This document shows, piece by piece, positions 1 to 7,279 of a stretch of DNA of 14,914 bases. This stretch comes from Lachnospiraceae bacterium UBA3826 (lineage in GTDB: Bacteria > Bacillota > Clostridia > Lachnospirales > Lachnospiraceae), in NCBI GenBank assembly GCA_002393095.1, contig DGII01000027.1, forward strand, positions 1 to 14,914, in the 5' to 3' direction. Numbering within the stretch: the stretch's first letter is position 1; each line of letters opens with the position of its first letter. The notes beneath the pieces were generated by a model. The model ran no database searches. It worked only from the letters and a program-made list of their open reading frames with translations, and had not been told where the DNA came from. The translations under genes and the position numbers were made by a program.

Positions 1-277
1 GGATACGGAAGGACTGCCGAATGCTCTTATGGAGGCTATGGCACTTGGACTTCCCGTAATTGCAACGGACTGTCCCTGCGGTGGACCGAGGAGTCTCATA
101 GAGGATGGTGTCAACGGGATACTGACGCCTGTCGGGGATGTAAGAGCTATGGAAGAGGCCCTTATAAGGCTTATGTCGGATGCAAAGCTAAGGGCAGATA
201 TGGGCAGGAGAGCAAGAGATATAATTAAGACTAACTCAGTCGAGTTGATAACGGATAAGTGGAAGCAGATATTGTGA
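1..277 (+). CDS. Glycosyltransferase family 4, C-terminal fragment (5' end outside window)
   Basis: Open from the left edge: the frame continues upstream of the first ATG (29) with codons reading DTEGLPNALMEAMA. This is the signature of the C-terminal nucleotide-sugar-binding domain of retaining GT4 (GT-B fold) glycosyltransferases: the EX7E pair (Glu codons at 8 and 32), then GLPVIATDCPCGGPRSLI and a DGVNGIL loop. Only about the last 90 residues are present. The family transfers a sugar from a nucleotide donor to a lipid-linked or polymer acceptor on the cytosolic face of the membrane. The CPCGGPR stretch is typical of GT4 enzymes in capsule and exopolysaccharide clusters. The ATG at 29 is an internal Met, not the start. 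The stop overlaps the GTG start of the next gene (GTGA at 274-277), so the two are probably translationally coupled. Donor and acceptor cannot be read from the sequence. Confidence 0.93.
   Translation, partial: DTEGLPNALMEAMALGLPVIATDCPCGGPRSLIEDGVNGILTPVGDVRAMEEALIRLMSDAKLRADMGRRARDIIKTNSVELITDKWKQIL
261..265 (+). promoter_or_regulatory. Shine-Dalgarno GGAAG that selects the GTG start at 274
   Basis: GGAAG lies 8 bases upstream of GTG 274. The longest in-frame start, GTG at 259, sits before this element and has no good site of its own. The site is embedded in the last codons of the upstream glycosyltransferase. Confidence 0.5.
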
Positions 278-1755
278 AGAGACAGGAGTATGCGAAGGGC
301 AACAGAATATTTTTACTAAGCCTGTGGGTGATACCGATAGCCTTCTATCTTGCATTTTGGGCACTTGATGGAGCGGTATGGTGCGCTGACAGTGAAAGCT
401 ATGTAAGGATGCATGATTGCAGAGAACCTCTGTATCCGACAATTCTCGCACTATTAAGGTTTGTATGCGGGGTAGGCGAAGATGCGGACCCGGAGCACAA
501 TATAAGTCTTACGGCCATGGCACTTCTTCAGAGCATACTGGCAGGTGTGGCCACAGGAAGTGTAACTACCTTCATGGTAAGGTATTATCTTAAGGATGCC
601 CTGTATGACGGGACCGTACACGGAAGGAGAATGTATACTGCCGCAGGTAAGGCATCGTGTATAAGGGCAAGGGATCGAGAGAGACTTATAGCGTATGTGG
701 TCATGGCTGTTCCGCTTATGGTATCTCTTCTTAACAGATTCGCAGCCGGAAGAGCATCCATGTACTCCAACAGCATTATGACGGAAGGTCTGGCGATAAG
801 TATATATATGCTTGCCTTCAGATTCATACTTCAGTATATGCTTGAGGGCGGAAGATATGCGTTCATTATGTCAGCGGTCTGTGTGGTCCTCGGAATATCC
901 ACACGCAAGCAGATGTATGTGCTGCTCTGTCTGTTACTGATAGCGGTGTTCTACAGAGACATCATTAAAGGCAGAGGGAGACGCTTAGAAGGAGTTCTGC
1001 TGCTTATACTCACATGTGTTATGACAGTGGGGATAAATATCCTCATAGATTGCAGCTATAATAAGATAGTGAGGGATGCCTTCATAATTCACACCGAGGA
1101 TAACAGATTCGTGACCACCATGGCGCTGTATACGTCCGAGAGGGATTATGTACAGTACATAGAGCCGGAGCTTAAGGATATATATCTTAAGATATATGAT
1201 GTGTGTGATGAGAATAACTGGCTGATGCACGATGCTCCATCGGGATGGCTTGATGCTACGGAGCATTTTGCGGACAATTATGACCATATACAGTTAGATA
1301 CAATGCAGCTTATGCTGGAAGATTATGTGGAGGAGGAAGCCTACAGCGGCTTTGCTCCGGGCATGACCGAGACGCAGAAGATAGACAGTATCAGAGCATC
1401 CATGAATGAAAGCCTGATCATACATGAGACAGACAGACTTCTTAGGGTATTCTTCTACAATCTTCTTAACGGTCTGGTGAATACTGTAGCCAAGAAAAAT
1501 CTTATGCTCTGTGTATATTCGGCAGTCATATATACCGTATTCATCATATTAAGCATCAGAATGAGGAAAGAGAGCGGTTTCGGTCTGCTTGCCATTATGA
1601 CGATGCTTGCGATCATTGGTAATGTGACACTTGTGTCGGCAGTCATATTCTGTCAGACAAGGTACTGCATATATAATATGCCGATCTTCTATATTGCTCT
1701 TATCATAATGATATACAGCGATGTGTCTTACCGACGTATAGACCGGCAGAGATAA
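274..1755 (+). CDS. Polytopic membrane protein, GT-C-like glycosyltransferase or flippase-associated
   Basis: A protein of about 493 residues with many hydrophobic helices. One TM segment starts near residue 13 and is followed by a short loop with DSESY (about 39-43) and REPLYP (about 50-55). Groups of helices follow near 130-270, and more at the C-terminus (about 410-485). An acidic motif in the first extracytoplasmic loop is a hallmark of GT-C enzymes, which use polyprenyl-phosphate-linked sugars outside the membrane; assignment to that fold is inference. A large hydrophilic segment (about 275-385), rich in Asp, Glu and Tyr, probably faces outside. GTG 274 is chosen because it overlaps the previous stop (GTGA) and has a Shine-Dalgarno site 8 bases upstream; GTG 259 would add five residues. 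It could instead be an O-antigen-ligase or polymerase type protein. A role in assembling or decorating the surface glycan fits the neighbours. Confidence 0.7.
   Translation: MKRQEYAKGNRIFLLSLWVIPIAFYLAFWALDGAVWCADSESYVRMHDCREPLYPTILALLRFVCGVGEDADPEHNISLTAMALLQSILAGVATGSVTTFMVRYYLKDALYDGTVHGRRMYTAAGKASCIRARDRERLIAYVVMAVPLMVSLLNRFAAGRASMYSNSIMTEGLAISIYMLAFRFILQYMLEGGRYAFIMSAVCVVLGISTRKQMYVLLCLLLIAVFYRDIIKGRGRRLEGVLLLILTCVMTVGINILIDCSYNKIVRDAFIIHTEDNRFVTTMALYTSERDYVQYIEPELKDIYLKIYDVCDENNWLMHDAPSGWLDATEHFADNYDHIQLDTMQLMLEDYVEEEAYSGFAPGMTETQKIDSIRASMNESLIIHETDRLLRVFFYNLLNGLVNTVAKKNLMLCVYSAVIYTVFIILSIRMRKESGFGLLAIMTMLAIIGNVTLVSAVIFCQTRYCIYNMPIFYIALIIMIYSDVSYRRIDRQR
1180..1197 (+). repeat. Perfect 18-bp palindrome within the membrane-protein gene
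   Basis: ATATATCTTAAGATATAT reads the same on both strands, centred between 1188 and 1189. It encodes Tyr-Leu-Lys-Ile-Tyr in frame, so protein coding plus the local ATA/CTT-AAG codon preference could explain it. Confidence 0.9.
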
Positions 1756-1804
1756 GTAAGTCAGTGGAATAACGATCATACATAAAGAAAGTGAGCGGAT
1801 AGGA

Positions 1805-3058
1805 ATGTTTGAAGTATTCGAAGAATATGAATCTGAGGTGCGGTCATACTGCAGGAAATTCCCTACGGTATTCACGCATGGTAAAAATGCGATACTGACG
1901 GATCGTGAAGGGAAAGAGTATATCGACTTCTTCGCAGGAGCGGGAGCTATTAATTTCGGACATAATAATCCGTATATTAAGGCGGCTGTCATGGATTATC
2001 TGTCCGAGGACCGGATAATACATGCTCTTGATATGTATACTGAAGCCAAAGAGGAATTCCTTAAGACAATAAGCAACGAGATACTTAAGCCACGCAACCT
2101 TCCATATAAGGTGATGTGCTGCGGTTCTACCGGAACCAATGCCGTAGAAGCGGCATTAAAGCTGTGCAGGAAGGTTAAGGGCAGAGAGAATATTATTGCA
2201 TTCATGGGCGCATTCCATGGAATGACACTTGGTTCACTTGCCATGACAGGAGACAGATTCTCAAGAAAAGGTGCAGGTGTTCCGCTTAATAATATAACCT
2301 TCATGCCCTACTTTGACGCATTCGACGATCCGGATATTTCTCTTGACTATCTTGAGAGAGTCTTAAGAGACGATCACTCAGGTATAGACAAGCCGGCAGC
2401 CATATTCCTTGAGACCGTGCAGGCCGAGGGCGGTATCAATGTAGCTCCCGTAAGCTGGCTTAAGAGGCTTCGTGCTATATGTGATGAGAATGATGTGCTT
2501 ATGGTGGTAGACGATATACAGGTAGGAGTAGGCAGGACAGGAAGCTTTTTCTCTTTTGAAAGGGCGGATGTTGTGCCGGATATGGTGGTACTGAGTAAGT
2601 CCATAAGCGGCTTTGGCTTGCCCATGTCTCTGCTTCTTATGAAGCTTTCGTATGATATCTTCAAGCCTGCCGAGCATAACGGCACTTTCAGGGGCAATCA
2701 GCTTGCATTCGTGGGCTCTAAGGCAGGTATAGAGTACTATGTGAAGGAGAATCTGGGTGACAGAGCAACAGACCTTGGTAAGAGGATCAGAGAATTCCTT
2801 ACTGACAATATCCTGTCTATAGACAAGAGGCTGTCAGTAAGAGGTATAGGCATGATCGCCGGTATAGATTTTGGCGGTATAGATCCGGCGCTTGCACTTA
2901 AGATAAGCCATAAGTGCTTCGATAAAGGTCTTGTGATAGAACTGGCAGGAAGAGAGGATTCCGTACTTAAGATACTTCCTCCGCTTACCATAGAGGAGGA
3001 GAACCTTATGGCGGGGCTTAAGATCATAGAAGAGAGCATTATAGAGTATGGTATTTAA
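1805..3058 (+). CDS. ectB: EctB-type diaminobutyrate--2-oxoglutarate aminotransferase (class III, PLP)
   Basis: 417 residues, the normal length for EctB/DABA aminotransferases, which convert L-aspartate-4-semialdehyde plus Glu to L-2,4-diaminobutyrate. The N-terminus (FEEYESEVRSYCRKFPTVF) and the DFFAGAGAINFGHNNP block (about 41-56) are close to the EctB consensus. The PLP elements are intact: phosphate loop GSTGTNAVEAALKL (107-120), aromatic stacking FHG (137-139), ring-nitrogen Asp in VVDDIQ (D236), Schiff-base Lys265 in LSKSISGFGLP, and HNGTFRGN (291-298). No ectA or ectC is present. The gene lies between envelope-glycan genes and its 3' end overlaps the MBOAT gene by 11 bases. It therefore more likely supplies an amino compound for glycan decoration than an ectoine pathway; this is inference, and the true amino acceptor may be another aldehyde or keto-sugar derivative. 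The ATG at 1805 follows a purine-rich stretch and a 49-base gap. Confidence 0.9.
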   Translation: MFEVFEEYESEVRSYCRKFPTVFTHGKNAILTDREGKEYIDFFAGAGAINFGHNNPYIKAAVMDYLSEDRIIHALDMYTEAKEEFLKTISNEILKPRNLPYKVMCCGSTGTNAVEAALKLCRKVKGRENIIAFMGAFHGMTLGSLAMTGDRFSRKGAGVPLNNITFMPYFDAFDDPDISLDYLERVLRDDHSGIDKPAAIFLETVQAEGGINVAPVSWLKRLRAICDENDVLMVVDDIQVGVGRTGSFFSFERADVVPDMVVLSKSISGFGLPMSLLLMKLSYDIFKPAEHNGTFRGNQLAFVGSKAGIEYYVKENLGDRATDLGKRIREFLTDNILSIDKRLSVRGIGMIAGIDFGGIDPALALKISHKCFDKGLVIELAGREDSVLKILPPLTIEEENLMAGLKIIEESIIEYGI

Positions 3059-4559
3059 TTCTTATGTATTCATATTCCTTATGCTTCCGATAAGCATTGC
3101 GGGATATTATCTGATCAATAAGGTGAGCTTTAAGGGAGGACAGATATTCCTTCTTTTTAGCAGTCTCATATTCATCGGATATATGAATATAGCATATCTT
3201 TTTATTCTGCTTCCCTCGGTGCTGGTCAACTATCTCATAATCTATATGATGAACCACACCTTTAAAGCCAGGGAGGGTTATCGAAGGGGTCTTATGGTAT
3301 CGGGGATAGTGCTTAATGTGCTTTTGCTTGCGGTATTCAAGTACTGTGACTTTTTCATTGATAATATCAATGTGATATTTGGGAAGGATATAGCTTTCCT
3401 TCACTTATTGATGCCTCTCGGTATAAGCTTCTATACCTTTAAGCAGATAAGCGTATTGGCGGATTATCATAAGGATACTACTTTGTCCTGTACGTTACTT
3501 GAATATGGTATATATATGACCTTCTATCCGCAGTTTACACAGGGCCCTATAGTGCTGCAGAGCGAGTTCATTTTGCAGCTAAGAGATGAGCAGCGTAAGA
3601 GCTGGGATACTGTCTATGCATCAAAGGGGCTGTACAGATTCACCATAGGACTAGCCAAGAAGGTGCTGATAGCGGATACCATAGCAAGAGCTGTGGACGG
3701 AGGATATTCTGAGCTTGATGAAGTAGGGGCACTTGGAGCACTGGTACTGATCCTTGGGTATACCTTGCAGATATACTTCGACTTTAGCGGCTATTCGGAT
3801 ATGGCCATAGGACTTGGCAATCTCTTCCATATAGATTTGCCGGAGAATTTCGATTCGCCCTATAAGGCAAGGTCGATAGATGAATTCTGGGACAGATGGC
3901 ATATAACACTGACAAGGTTTTTTACCCGGTATGTCTATATACCCTTGGGTGGCAGCAGGAAGGGACATGTGAGGACCTATGTGAATGTCTTCATCATTTT
4001 CCTCTTAAGCGGACTGTGGCATGGTGCAGAGTGGAGCTTCGTCATATGGGGTATTATGCATGGGGTGGCAATGCTTATAAGCAGGATGCTGCGTGAACTA
4101 AAGCGAAACGGCAAGAGGGATGAAGGCAGGATAGCAGGTATACTTAAAAACGTGGGAATATTCCTGTATGTAAGTGTCGCATGGGTGTTCTTCAGGGCAA
4201 GTGATACTAAGGAAGCTGTTGAGGTCATCACGAAGGTACTAAGGGGTGGCTTTGATAACATGACGGAATACATATATGAGATGTTCAATAAGACAGTTGA
4301 GATATCATGGTTGCTTAGACTTGATGTCCTTGGTATGGAGGACAGGCTCGGAGGAATTATACTCATACTGGTACTGATAGTGCTTACACTGATATGCATG
4401 CTTGCACCTAACAGCAGACAGATGACAGTGAGATGGCAGGATAAGGCTGCCGTATCCGGAAGAGGATATGCCGTATCCGTTATAATGACGGGAATCCTCT
4501 TCGCATGGTGTGTGTTAAGCCTAAGCGGTGTGACAAGCTATGTATACTGGAATTTCTGA
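3048..4559 (+). CDS. MBOAT family membrane-bound O-acyltransferase (AlgI/DltB-like)
   Basis: 503 residues, polytopic, with the features of bacterial MBOAT enzymes that pass acyl groups through the membrane onto extracytoplasmic polymers. The N-terminus MVFNSYVFIFLMLPI is the standard AlgI-type opening and supports ATG 3048. Visible motifs: MPLGISFYTF (122-131), FYPQFTQGPI (159-168), YFDFSGYSDMAIG (243-255), the WDRWHITLTRFF block (about 281-292) and LSGLWHG with invariant His325, then a second His338 in GIMHG. All expected catalytic positions are present. It starts inside the last codons of the aminotransferase (11-base overlap) and is followed 22 bases later by an SGNH-like protein, the usual partner of MBOATs in AlgI/AlgX-AlgJ, PatA/PatB and DltB/DltD systems. 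No DltA or DltC is seen, so O-acetylation of a glycan is the default expectation. The acyl donor cannot be determined. Confidence 0.95.
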   Translation: MVFNSYVFIFLMLPISIAGYYLINKVSFKGGQIFLLFSSLIFIGYMNIAYLFILLPSVLVNYLIIYMMNHTFKAREGYRRGLMVSGIVLNVLLLAVFKYCDFFIDNINVIFGKDIAFLHLLMPLGISFYTFKQISVLADYHKDTTLSCTLLEYGIYMTFYPQFTQGPIVLQSEFILQLRDEQRKSWDTVYASKGLYRFTIGLAKKVLIADTIARAVDGGYSELDEVGALGALVLILGYTLQIYFDFSGYSDMAIGLGNLFHIDLPENFDSPYKARSIDEFWDRWHITLTRFFTRYVYIPLGGSRKGHVRTYVNVFIIFLLSGLWHGAEWSFVIWGIMHGVAMLISRMLRELKRNGKRDEGRIAGILKNVGIFLYVSVAWVFFRASDTKEAVEVITKVLRGGFDNMTEYIYEMFNKTVEISWLLRLDVLGMEDRLGGIILILVLIVLTLICMLAPNSRQMTVRWQDKAAVSGRGYAVSVIMTGILFAWCVLSLSGVTSYVYWNF

Positions 4560-4581
4560 TAGCCCGGCATGGTAGATTAAG

Positions 4582-5745
4582 ATGAGCAGAGATAAAAAAG
4601 ATATATTCGGAAGATGGTTCATATGCACGGTATTGATCGCCGTGGTGCTTATAGTGCTTGCAGGTGGGTTGAATGTCATAGTTGATCCGTATTTTCATTA
4701 TCATAAGCCTATAATGAAATACAGACTTAATGATGAGAGATATATCAATGACGGAATAGCCAGAAGCTTCGACTATGATGCGGTGATCATAGGTAATTCC
4801 TTATTCCAGAACTTCAAGACAAGTCAGTATGATGAATTGATGAGGGTTAAGAGTATCAAGCTGCCCTATTCAGGAGCGGGGATAAGGGAGCTGTGGCAGG
4901 CGCTGGGGAGAGTCGTAGGCAGGGGAGAGCTGTCAGTTGATCTGTTGAGCCATGATCCTGAGGACGGTGCCGAGAATATAGACAGCTATGCACCGTGCAG
5001 AGGATATAATGACAGTGTAAGAGAGGTAATGATATGTACGGATACAGAGGATGTCCTAAGAAGTTACTCGTGGCACAGATACAGTGATTATCCCATATAT
5101 CTGTATGATGATGATGTACTTAATGATGTCAATTATATCTTCAATAAAGATACATTCTACAGAGGAACGTTATATAATATCGGAATGACATTACTTGACA
5201 GGGATAGCACAACCTTCGATGAGTACTCATCATGGGTCAGAGACAGCGGATGGAAGATTGCCTGCAACGGCCTTGATAAGATGACGGTGCGGGATCATGA
5301 TTCTGACAGGCAGTTAAGTGATGGCGATAAGGAGAGGATATACTATAATATATATACCAATATGGTTCCGGTGATAAAGGCTAATCCCGATATCAGATTC
5401 ATACTTCTTATTCCGCCTGCAAGCCTTGCCAAATGGGCCGAATACTATAGCGAAGGCGAGCTTGTATATGTGCTTGACGGAATGGAATATATGCTGTCTC
5501 TCCTTACGGAATACGATAATGTGGAGATATACGGATTCGATGATGCTTATGAGATCACGGGAGACCTTGACAGATATTGCGACAAGATACATTATGATGC
5601 AGGTGTCAGTGAATGGCTGCTGGAAGAGGTATCAAAGGGTGAGCATAGGATAGATAGAGACAATTACAGGGAATATACAGGTAGGCTTAGGGCGTACTAT
5701 ATGAATTACGATTTTACGATTCTTAATGAATATATAGAGGATTAA
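4582..5745 (+). CDS. Membrane-anchored SGNH-hydrolase-like protein, MBOAT partner
   Basis: 387 residues. A short basic N-terminus is followed by one TM helix (about 11-31), then an extracytoplasmic domain opening with NVIVDPYFHYH. VIIGNSLFQNF places a likely nucleophile Ser73 in a GxS block-I position. Near the C-terminus, D334-K-I-H337 matches the DxxH of block V in SGNH/GDSL esterases. IPP near residue 273 resembles the IPP turn of AlgX/AlgJ-like proteins. Known relatives act outside the membrane and move the acyl group delivered by an MBOAT onto the polymer, or remove it. Direct adjacency to the MBOAT gene (22-base gap) supports a two-component acyltransferase. The family-level call is firm; the substrate is unknown. 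The domain is rich in Asp and Tyr, and the last 50 residues are a charged tail beyond the catalytic His. Confidence 0.82.
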   Translation: MSRDKKDIFGRWFICTVLIAVVLIVLAGGLNVIVDPYFHYHKPIMKYRLNDERYINDGIARSFDYDAVIIGNSLFQNFKTSQYDELMRVKSIKLPYSGAGIRELWQALGRVVGRGELSVDLLSHDPEDGAENIDSYAPCRGYNDSVREVMICTDTEDVLRSYSWHRYSDYPIYLYDDDVLNDVNYIFNKDTFYRGTLYNIGMTLLDRDSTTFDEYSSWVRDSGWKIACNGLDKMTVRDHDSDRQLSDGDKERIYYNIYTNMVPVIKANPDIRFILLIPPASLAKWAEYYSEGELVYVLDGMEYMLSLLTEYDNVEIYGFDDAYEITGDLDRYCDKIHYDAGVSEWLLEEVSKGEHRIDRDNYREYTGRLRAYYMNYDFTILNEYIED

Positions 5746-5762
5746 CTGTGGAGATTGGGTGA

Positions 5763-6527
5763 ATGGTCGAGATTAAGAGCAGGAAGCACGGAATAGACTT
5801 TTATAAGGTATGGTTCGCTAAGGAGCCTTTTAAGAAGGCCGGAGTGATAACCTACAGGCAATCATCTTGCTGTGAGAAAGGAGCTGAGCCTTTTGATACA
5901 TTGATAACCGACATTACGGAGGATGCGGAGGTTATTAAGAGTAAATTTGCCAAGAACTGTAAATATGAAGTAAATCGTGCGCAAAGGGAAGATATTTCGG
6001 TGCGTATGAAGGCAGGAAGAGATATAAGCGATGAGGATATAGATACATTCGTGCGATTTTTTGGTGATTTTTGGAAAAGTAAGCAGATGAGTCTTGATGA
6101 TCCGAATGGATTAAAGAAAGAATTATTACAATATAGGGATGCAGATGCGTTAGCTATCGCCATAGCAAGTGTCGGCTCCAAAGACTCTGTGTACCATACA
6201 TATGTATATGATGGTATAAGAGCCAGATTATGGCATTCAGCCTCGCTTTTTAGATTGTTGGATGGAGAAAAGGAGGATGATCGCAAAATAGTCGGAATGG
6301 CTAACAGATATCTGCATTATGCAGATATGCTCTTCTTTAAGGAGAAGGGGCTTAAGATATATGACTGGGGAGGGGCAGGACTCGGTGAAGATGTGGCCAA
6401 CATCACCAAATTCAAGGAAAGCTTCGGAGGAACTCCGGAGAAAAGCTATGAATATGAGGAAGTAAGGGGTTTGAAGGCGCATATTTTCAAATGGATCGTG
6501 AATATTATGGAGGATGCAATGCTATGA
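5763..6527 (+). CDS. FemAB/GNAT-like aminoacyl- or acyltransferase
   Basis: 254 residues. The layout resembles the GNAT-fold halves of FemAB and related Acetyltransf_6-type proteins. A basic NCKYEVNRAQRED helix (about 65-77) is followed by a strand-rich middle (VYHTYVYD, about 143-150). A helix GMANRYLHYADMLF (about 178-191) precedes GLKIYDWGGAGLG (196-208) and NITKFKESFGGTP (213-225), the G-G...FKxxFGG pattern of the family. At 254 residues it is shorter than true FemX/FemA, which have two GNAT domains plus a coiled coil. An N-acyl or aminoacyl transferase acting on a glycan or lipid-linked intermediate is therefore more likely than a peptidoglycan bridge enzyme. GGAG at 5750-5753 supports ATG 5763. 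Its stop overlaps the next start (ATGA). The centre of the gene is more AT-rich (TTA, TTT codons) than its neighbours, hinting at separate ancestry. Confidence 0.68.
   Translation: MVEIKSRKHGIDFYKVWFAKEPFKKAGVITYRQSSCCEKGAEPFDTLITDITEDAEVIKSKFAKNCKYEVNRAQREDISVRMKAGRDISDEDIDTFVRFFGDFWKSKQMSLDDPNGLKKELLQYRDADALAIAIASVGSKDSVYHTYVYDGIRARLWHSASLFRLLDGEKEDDRKIVGMANRYLHYADMLFFKEKGLKIYDWGGAGLGEDVANITKFKESFGGTPEKSYEYEEVRGLKAHIFKWIVNIMEDAML
6509..6513 (+). promoter_or_regulatory. Shine-Dalgarno GGAGG that selects the ATG start at 6524
   Basis: GGAGG is 10 bases upstream of ATG 6524 and downstream of the alternative ATG 6491. The chosen start overlaps the upstream stop as ATGA and gives a protein beginning directly with the first strand of the nucleotide-binding fold (MNILFTICGRAGSKG). 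Confidence 0.75.
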
Positions 6528-7279
6528 ATATACTGTTCACAATATGCGGAAGAGCGGGCTCAAAGGGAATACATAATAAGAATATCAGGGATTTCTGTGG
6601 GAAGCCCCTTGTATATTATTCATTGTCCGCAATAGATCTGTATCTAAAAAGTGAAGAGGCTAAGGCAGTAGACAGATATGATCTGGTGCTTTCCACTGAC
6701 TCACCGGAGCTTATTAAGCTCATAGAGGATAATCCCTTTATGAAGGCGAATGTGATCAACAGGTCGGAGAACTTAAGCGGTGACGCGGTGGCTAAGAAGG
6801 ATGTGATATGGGATTGCCTTGACAGAATGGAAGAGAGGATGAAGGTAAGCTATGATGTGGTAGTGGATCTGGACATCACATCTCCTTTAAGGACCGTATC
6901 GGATGTGAAGAATCTCATAGAGACCCATATGAAGACGGGAGCTGATATCACATATTCCGTGACAACATCGAGGCGTAATCCGTACTTTAATCAGGTAGTA
7001 AGGACGGATAAGGGCTTTAAGAAGGCTATAATATCTGAGTACACAGCCAGGCAGCAGGCACCGGAGGTATATGACATGAATGCATCACTGTATGCGTACA
7101 GACCGGGGCATCTGAAGGCCGGTGGTGACTTTAATGAGGGATATTTTGAAGCGATAGTCATGTATGATACTGCAGTGCTCGATCTGGATCATGAAAATGA
7201 TTTTGAACTTATGGAAATAATAGCCAGGTATCTGTATGATAAGAAGCCGGAATTCGCAGAGGTATACAGGAATATATGA
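6524..7279 (+). CDS. Acylneuraminate cytidylyltransferase family protein (NeuA-like CMP-sugar synthetase)
   Basis: 251 residues from the chosen start. The family activates sialic acid or related nonulosonic acids with CTP, giving the CMP-sugar used by glycosyltransferases. The nucleotide-binding loop GRAGSKGIHNKNI (9-21) opens the protein; STDSPEL (57-63), RSENLSGDAVAKKD (about 80-93) and DLDITSPLRT (115-124) follow, and the C-terminus has the expected YDTAVLDLDHENDFELME stretch. All are standard for NeuA/LegF/PseF-type enzymes and differ from KdsB. The longest frame would begin at ATG 6491 and add 11 residues of non-homologous sequence; it was rejected because of the GGAGG site and ATGA overlap. 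No NeuB-type synthase or UDP-GlcNAc epimerase is in view. The sugar (sialic, legionaminic, pseudaminic or another acid) therefore cannot be named. It is coupled by ATGA to the oxidoreductase downstream. Confidence 0.88.
   Translation: MNILFTICGRAGSKGIHNKNIRDFCGKPLVYYSLSAIDLYLKSEEAKAVDRYDLVLSTDSPELIKLIEDNPFMKANVINRSENLSGDAVAKKDVIWDCLDRMEERMKVSYDVVVDLDITSPLRTVSDVKNLIETHMKTGADITYSVTTSRRNPYFNQVVRTDKGFKKAIISEYTARQQAPEVYDMNASLYAYRPGHLKAGGDFNEGYFEAIVMYDTAVLDLDHENDFELMEIIARYLYDKKPEFAEVYRNI

Noticed and set aside
1549..1992. Minus-strand open frame of 147 codons spanning two genes
   Set aside because: It crosses the junction of two plus-strand genes, lacks family features and has no plausible start context.
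3048..5745. Reading the MBOAT/SGNH pair as a D-alanylation (dlt) operon
   Set aside because: No DltA ligase or DltC carrier is nearby, and the MBOAT N-terminus is of the AlgI type; general glycan O-acylation fits better.
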